From: Rhodobacterales bacterium
GTDB lineage: Bacteria > Pseudomonadota > Alphaproteobacteria > Rhodobacterales > Rhodobacteraceae
Reading direction: 5' to 3'
Length of the DNA: 8,957 bases
Assembly (NCBI GenBank): GCA_025357355.1
Contig: JANXPK010000302.1
Span: 1-8,957, forward strand
Position 1 is the stretch's first letter, and each line of letters opens with the position of its first letter. Shown one piece after another: positions 6,207 through 8,957 of the stretch. The notes beneath the pieces were generated by a model. That model was not told the origin of the DNA. It ran no database searches and worked only from the letters and a program-made list of their open reading frames with translations. The position numbers and the translations under genes were made by a program.

Positions 6207-7022
6207 CTAGCGCGGCCAGGCGTCCATCGCCGCCAATGCCTCTTCCGCGGTTTCCACGAACTGGAACAGGTTGAGGTCACTTGGATTGATCACCCCGGCC
6301 TCAGCCAACGCTTGCCAGTTGATGATCTTTTCCCACCATGCCCGCCCGAACAACAGAAACGGCACCGCCTTCATCCTTCCGGTCTGGATCAGGGTCAGCG
6401 CCTCGAACATCTCGTCCATGGTGCCAAAGCCGCCGGGAAAGATGCAGACGGCCTCGGCCCGCATCAGGAAATGCATCTTGCGGATGGCGAAGTAATGGAA
6501 ATTGAACGATAAATCCGGTGTCACATAGGTGTTGGGCGCTTGTTCGTGGGGCAGCACGATGTTCAGCCCGATCGATTGGCCGCCCGCCTCGTCAGCCCCC
6601 CGATTACCCGCCTCCATCACCCCCGGCCCGCCCCCGGTGCAGATCACATGCTCGCGGCCATAGGTCAGCAGGCTGCGGTCCGTAATCGCACGGGCGAACC
6701 GCCGGGCCTCGTCGTAATAGCGCGCTAATGCCGCCAGTCCCGGCGTCTGCGCGCTTTCAATGCGCGCCGGATCGGGAATGCGGGCCCCGCCGAACATCAC
6801 CACCGTCGACTTGATCCCGCGCTCGTCCAATATCATCTGTGGTTTGAGCAATTCCAGTTGCAAGCGCACCGGCCTAAGCTCTTGCCGCGTCATGAAATCG
6901 TCGTCGATGAACGCCAACCGGTAAGCCGGCGCGCGGGTCTGTGGTGTGTCGGGCAGCCGGTGCGTTGCTGCCACGTCCTGGGCCGAGTCGCGGAACGGAT
7001 GCGAGCTGGGATCGTCATTCAT
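6207..7022 (-). CDS. LOG family protein (TIGR00730; nucleoside 5'-monophosphate phosphoribohydrolase-like)
   Basis: Rossmann-fold protein of the family once called lysine decarboxylase-like. Characterised members cleave the N-glycosidic bond of nucleoside 5'-monophosphates, releasing a base (cytokinin in LOG) and ribose 5-phosphate. With the ATG at 7022 it has 271 residues: FGGARIP (77-83), GGGPGVMEA (130-138), the Arg-Lys pair in AIRKMHF (181-182) and PGGFGTMDE (196-204), the family's nucleotide and catalytic motifs. The roughly 65-residue N-terminal extension before the Rossmann core makes it longer than plant-type LOGs (about 190-220). An in-frame GTG at 7034 would add four residues; neither start has a clear Shine-Dalgarno. 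Divergent from the dehydratase gene. Natural substrate unknown; a nucleotide-salvage role is inferred. Confidence 0.9.
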   Translation of the reverse strand: MNDDPSSHPFRDSAQDVAATHRLPDTPQTRAPAYRLAFIDDDFMTRQELRPVRLQLELLKPQMILDERGIKSTVVMFGGARIPDPARIESAQTPGLAALARYYDEARRFARAITDRSLLTYGREHVICTGGGPGVMEAGNRGADEAGGQSIGLNIVLPHEQAPNTYVTPDLSFNFHYFAIRKMHFLMRAEAVCIFPGGFGTMDEMFEALTLIQTGRMKAVPFLLFGRAWWEKIINWQALAEAGVINPSDLNLFQFVETAEEALAAMDAWPR

Positions 7023-7096
7023 GGTCGTTGTCACTTGCGATTGTTTGAATGTCGTCAGACCTATAGCGTTGGTTTGAGCATGGAAAGGTTCTTGGC
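7023..7096. promoter_or_regulatory. Divergent promoter region between the LOG gene and the dehydratase gene
   Basis: This 74-base gap must hold or adjoin both start regions. On the plus strand, TTGTTT (7041-7046) and TATAGC (7062-7067) are 15 bp apart and could be weak -35/-10 boxes. GGAAAGG (7082-7088) is a good ribosome binding site, 8 bases before the dehydratase ATG at 7097. No operator-like palindrome is seen. Confidence 0.35.
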
Positions 7097-8014
7097 ATGG
7101 ATTGGCAGAACGAGATCGGGGCCGCAGCCTTGCGCATCGCGCCCTACATCCGGCGCACGCCGATCCTGCGCGTCGATCTGCCCGGCATCGGTCCGGTTAC
7201 GCTGAAACTTGAACAGATGCAGCATACCGGCAGTTTCAAGGCGCGCGGGGCGTTCAACACCCTCCTGTCGCTGCCCGTTCCCGCTGCCGGTGTCGTTGCC
7301 GCATCGGGCGGAAATCACGGCGCCGCGGTTGCCTATGCCGCCCGAACCCTGGGCCATTCTGCCAAGATTTTCGTTCCCGAATATGCCGGACCTGCCAAGA
7401 TCGCCCTGATCCGCCAGCAAGGCGCCGATCTGGAGGTGGTGCCCGGCGTCTACGCCGATGCCGCCGCGCGCGCCTTGACCCACGCCCAGACGAACGGCGC
7501 CATGCAGATCCACCCGTATGACGCACCAGCGACCGTCGCAGGCCAAGGCACGTTGCTGCGGGAATGGGAGGATCAGGGTCTTGACGCCGACACCGTTCTG
7601 ATCGCCGTTGGTGGTGGTGGGCTCATCGCCGGGGCAATGGCCTGGCTTCAGGGTCGCCGCAAGATCGTGGCGGTAGAGCCGGAACTGGCGCCGACCTTGC
7701 ACCAAGCGCTCATCTCCGGCCCCGATACCGTAGTTTCGGTGGGCGGCATCGCGGCAAACGCCTTGGGGTCCAGCAAGATCGGCCGCATCGCCTATGATCT
7801 CGCGGTCAGTCAGGGGATAATACCGGTTCTGGTGACCGACGAGGCCATTTCCGCCGCGCAGACACTTTTGTGGCGCAGCCTGCGGCAACTGGTCGAACCG
7901 GCGGGCGCCGCCGCACTGGCGGCACTCTTGTCGGGCGCCTATCGCCCTGCACTGGGAGAGACCGTCGCCGTTCTGGTCTGCGGCGCCAACCCGGCGCCGG
8001 ACCCGATGGGATAA
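7097..8014 (+). CDS. PLP-dependent threonine/serine dehydratase-like enzyme
   Basis: Fold-type II PLP enzyme of 305 residues, expected to deaminate a hydroxy amino acid (threonine, serine or hydroxyaspartate) to a keto acid in the cytoplasm. Seen in order: TGSFKARGA (44-52) with Lys48 as the Schiff-base lysine, SGGNHGAAVAYAA (70-82) contacting the PLP carboxylate, AVGGGGLIAG (170-179) as the phosphate-binding glycine loop, EPAGAAALAAL (267-277), and CGAN (295-298), where the residue facing the PLP ring nitrogen lies. There is no C-terminal ACT domain, so this is not biosynthetic, isoleucine-inhibited IlvA; it matches the short catabolic/TdcB, serine racemase or hydroxyaspartate ammonia-lyase group. 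The substrate cannot be told apart from sequence alone. The start has a clear ribosome binding site. Confidence 0.88.
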   Translation: MDWQNEIGAAALRIAPYIRRTPILRVDLPGIGPVTLKLEQMQHTGSFKARGAFNTLLSLPVPAAGVVAASGGNHGAAVAYAARTLGHSAKIFVPEYAGPAKIALIRQQGADLEVVPGVYADAAARALTHAQTNGAMQIHPYDAPATVAGQGTLLREWEDQGLDADTVLIAVGGGGLIAGAMAWLQGRRKIVAVEPELAPTLHQALISGPDTVVSVGGIAANALGSSKIGRIAYDLAVSQGIIPVLVTDEAISAAQTLLWRSLRQLVEPAGAAALAALLSGAYRPALGETVAVLVCGANPAPDPMG

Positions 8015-8077
8015 CGACCGGGCCACCGATCAAGCCACGAACTCGACGATGTCAAACGCGCCTATTCGTTTAAATCC

Positions 8078-8092
8078 GATTAACGAAAAATG
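8078..8092 (-). repeat. 15-base match to the core of the 93-bp repeat, inverted
   Basis: The minus strand reads CATTTTTCGTTAATC, identical to 3313-3327 of copy A (one mismatch to copy B), but without the TGTAG array. It lies in the 132-base gap between the convergent dehydratase and fnrL genes. It may be a degenerate or partial copy, or a separately used motif. Confidence 0.4.
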
Positions 8093-8122
8093 TCAGGCTA
8101 TTGATATTGCCGTACATTCAAA

Positions 8123-8142
8123 AGTGTCCACACGCGGACACT
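8123..8142 (-). terminator. Intrinsic terminator behind fnrL
   Basis: On the minus strand AGTGTCC-GCGTGT-GGACACT forms a perfect 7-bp stem with a 6-base loop and runs into TTTT, four bases after the fnrL stop. Because it sits between convergent genes it may also end the dehydratase transcript, though the T run is weaker in that direction. Confidence 0.7.
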
Positions 8143-8146
8143 AGTT

Positions 8147-8893
8147 TCAGGCTACCATCCCGCCATCAGTATCGTCCCCGGTTTCATCGAACAAAAGGTC
8201 GAAATCCGGCACCACGATGCGGCGTTTTTCTTCCATCTCGATGACCCCGTCCCGCTTAAGCGCGCTCATTTGCCGACTGACCGTTTCCAGCGTCAGGCCC
8301 AGATAATCCGCCATTTCCTCGCGGGTCAGCGGCAGATCGAAATGCAAAGACCCTTTGGCCGCACGAAGCCTCAACCCGGCGTCGCGCCGGGCGATGATTG
8401 CGAGCAGGCTTGCAATCTTTTCCCGCGCCGTCTTGCGACCCAAAAGCAGCATCCATTCCCGCGCGGCATCCAGTTCGTCCAGCGTCATTTCCAACAAGCG
8501 CTGCGCGACATGGGGGGTGACATTCATCATGTCTTCGAATGGCTTCTTGCGAAAGCAGCACATCACCAGATCCGTGGTCGCGGTCACATCAAAAGGCGCT
8601 GTGGAGCGTCCTGGCCGCCCGACGAAATCCGAAGGCAGCAGCAAACCGACCATCTGCCGCCTGCCATCCTCCATCGTCTGGGTCAGCGTCGCAATGCCGG
8701 TCACAACAGAGGCCACGAAATCCATGCGGTCGCCCGACCAGATCACAGTCTGGCCAGCCTGGAAACTGCGGTAGTATTTCATCTCTTCCAGCCGGGCCAG
8801 TTCGTCCGCTTCGCAGCGCGAACACACGGCGCGATGCCTGATCGGACAATCTCCGCAATCCTGGGGCGCAAGTTTCGGCGCGTGCAGCGACAT
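8147..8893 (-). CDS. fnrL: FnrL-type oxygen-sensing transcription regulator (Crp/Fnr family)
   Basis: Global anaerobic regulator: in the family, an oxygen-labile [4Fe-4S] cluster drives dimerisation and binding to TTGAT-N4-ATCAA sites. The 248 residues carry N-terminal cysteines at 13, 16, 24 and 27 (CGDCPIRHRAVCSRC) and a central pair at 112-113, enough for a C-x2-C-x7-C plus central Cys cluster as in FnrL. The cyclic-nucleotide-binding-type beta-roll spans about 40-125 and the dimer helix about 128-160. A C-terminal winged helix-turn-helix follows, with recognition helix LETVSRQMSALKR (202-214); Glu203, Ser206 and Arg207 match the FNR DNA-contact residues. The start at 8893 has AAGAGG six bases upstream. 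A perfect FNR box lies just ahead of that site, implying autoregulation. The acidic tail is ordinary. Confidence 0.95.
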   Translation of the reverse strand: MSLHAPKLAPQDCGDCPIRHRAVCSRCEADELARLEEMKYYRSFQAGQTVIWSGDRMDFVASVVTGIATLTQTMEDGRRQMVGLLLPSDFVGRPGRSTAPFDVTATTDLVMCCFRKKPFEDMMNVTPHVAQRLLEMTLDELDAAREWMLLLGRKTAREKIASLLAIIARRDAGLRLRAAKGSLHFDLPLTREEMADYLGLTLETVSRQMSALKRDGVIEMEEKRRIVVPDFDLLFDETGDDTDGGMVA

Positions 8894-8906
8894 AGGCGAC
8901 CTCTTG

Positions 8907-8922
8907 TTTGATCCTGATCAAA
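8907..8922. promoter_or_regulatory. Perfect FNR box between fnrL and a divergent gene
   Basis: TTTGATCCTGATCAAA contains the consensus TTGAT-N4-ATCAA with no mismatch (8908-8921). On the fnrL side it ends 2 bases before the ribosome binding site, too close for activation, so repression of fnrL by its own product is inferred. On the plus side, a class II promoter centred at -41.5 would start RNA near 8956, and TAAGGT (8943-8948) could be a weak -10, so the site may activate a divergent gene. Confidence 0.85.
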
Positions 8923-8954
8923 GCGACTGGTGTTTGCCCGGCTAAGGTAGGGCA

Positions 8955-8957
8955 ATG
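8955..8957 (+). CDS. Possible start codon of a divergent gene beyond the window
   Basis: The window ends in ATG preceded by AAGGTAGGGCA, which could serve as a ribosome binding site. Only the start codon is visible, so no product can be named. From memory, fnrL in Rhodobacter is adjacent to an oxygen-independent coproporphyrinogen oxidase gene (hemZ/hemN), which would suit the FNR box. The true start may also lie further right. Confidence 0.25.

Overview
The window looks like a chromosomal segment of an alphaproteobacterium of the Rhodobacteraceae (Rhodobacter/Paracoccus/roseobacter type). The reasons are high GC with GC-rich third codon positions, the pairing of a small DUF4170 gene with an unusual waaA and lpxK, an FnrL-type oxygen regulator with its own FNR box, and many GTTAA/TTAAC motifs between genes. 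No phage, plasmid, CRISPR, tRNA or rRNA sequence was recognised. The genes are mostly ordinary housekeeping and regulatory genes; the unusual material is in the spacers.

Layout. 1-1512 (minus) is a DEAD-box RNA helicase that runs off the left edge. 1513-1974 has no intact gene: it holds the helicase leader and a decayed fragment (1717-1969) that copies the 3' third of the adjacent serine hydrolase (1975-3072, minus; beta-lactamase/family VIII esterase fold). 3073-3476 is a 400-base spacer between divergent genes. It contains two GTAG-headed palindromic REP-like units and one copy of a 93-bp repeat carrying four TGTAG words at exactly 11-bp spacing. 3477-5922 (plus) is a compact lipid A/Kdo operon: DUF4170 gene, waaA, lpxK. 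5923-6206 separates convergent genes and carries the second copy of the 93-bp repeat. 6207-7022 (minus) is a LOG-family nucleotide phosphoribohydrolase, divergent from a PLP-dependent threonine/serine dehydratase-like gene (7097-8014, plus). 8147-8893 (minus) is fnrL, with a likely terminator behind it and a perfect FNR box in front. A divergent gene probably begins at or beyond the right edge.

How the genes fit together. WaaA adds Kdo to the lipid A precursor whose 4'-phosphate is placed by LpxK, so the plus-strand operon serves outer-membrane assembly. FnrL would sense oxygen through an iron-sulfur cluster and probably controls both itself and the divergent neighbour. The helicase, serine hydrolase, LOG protein and dehydratase show no obvious link to one another.

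The best candidate for something undescribed is the pair of 93-bp repeats (3269-3361 and 6034-6126): four TGTAG words phased at 11 bp, followed at fixed distance by a CGTTAAT-type inverted repeat. One copy lies between divergent genes and the other between convergent genes, so a simple promoter role for the flanking genes does not explain both.
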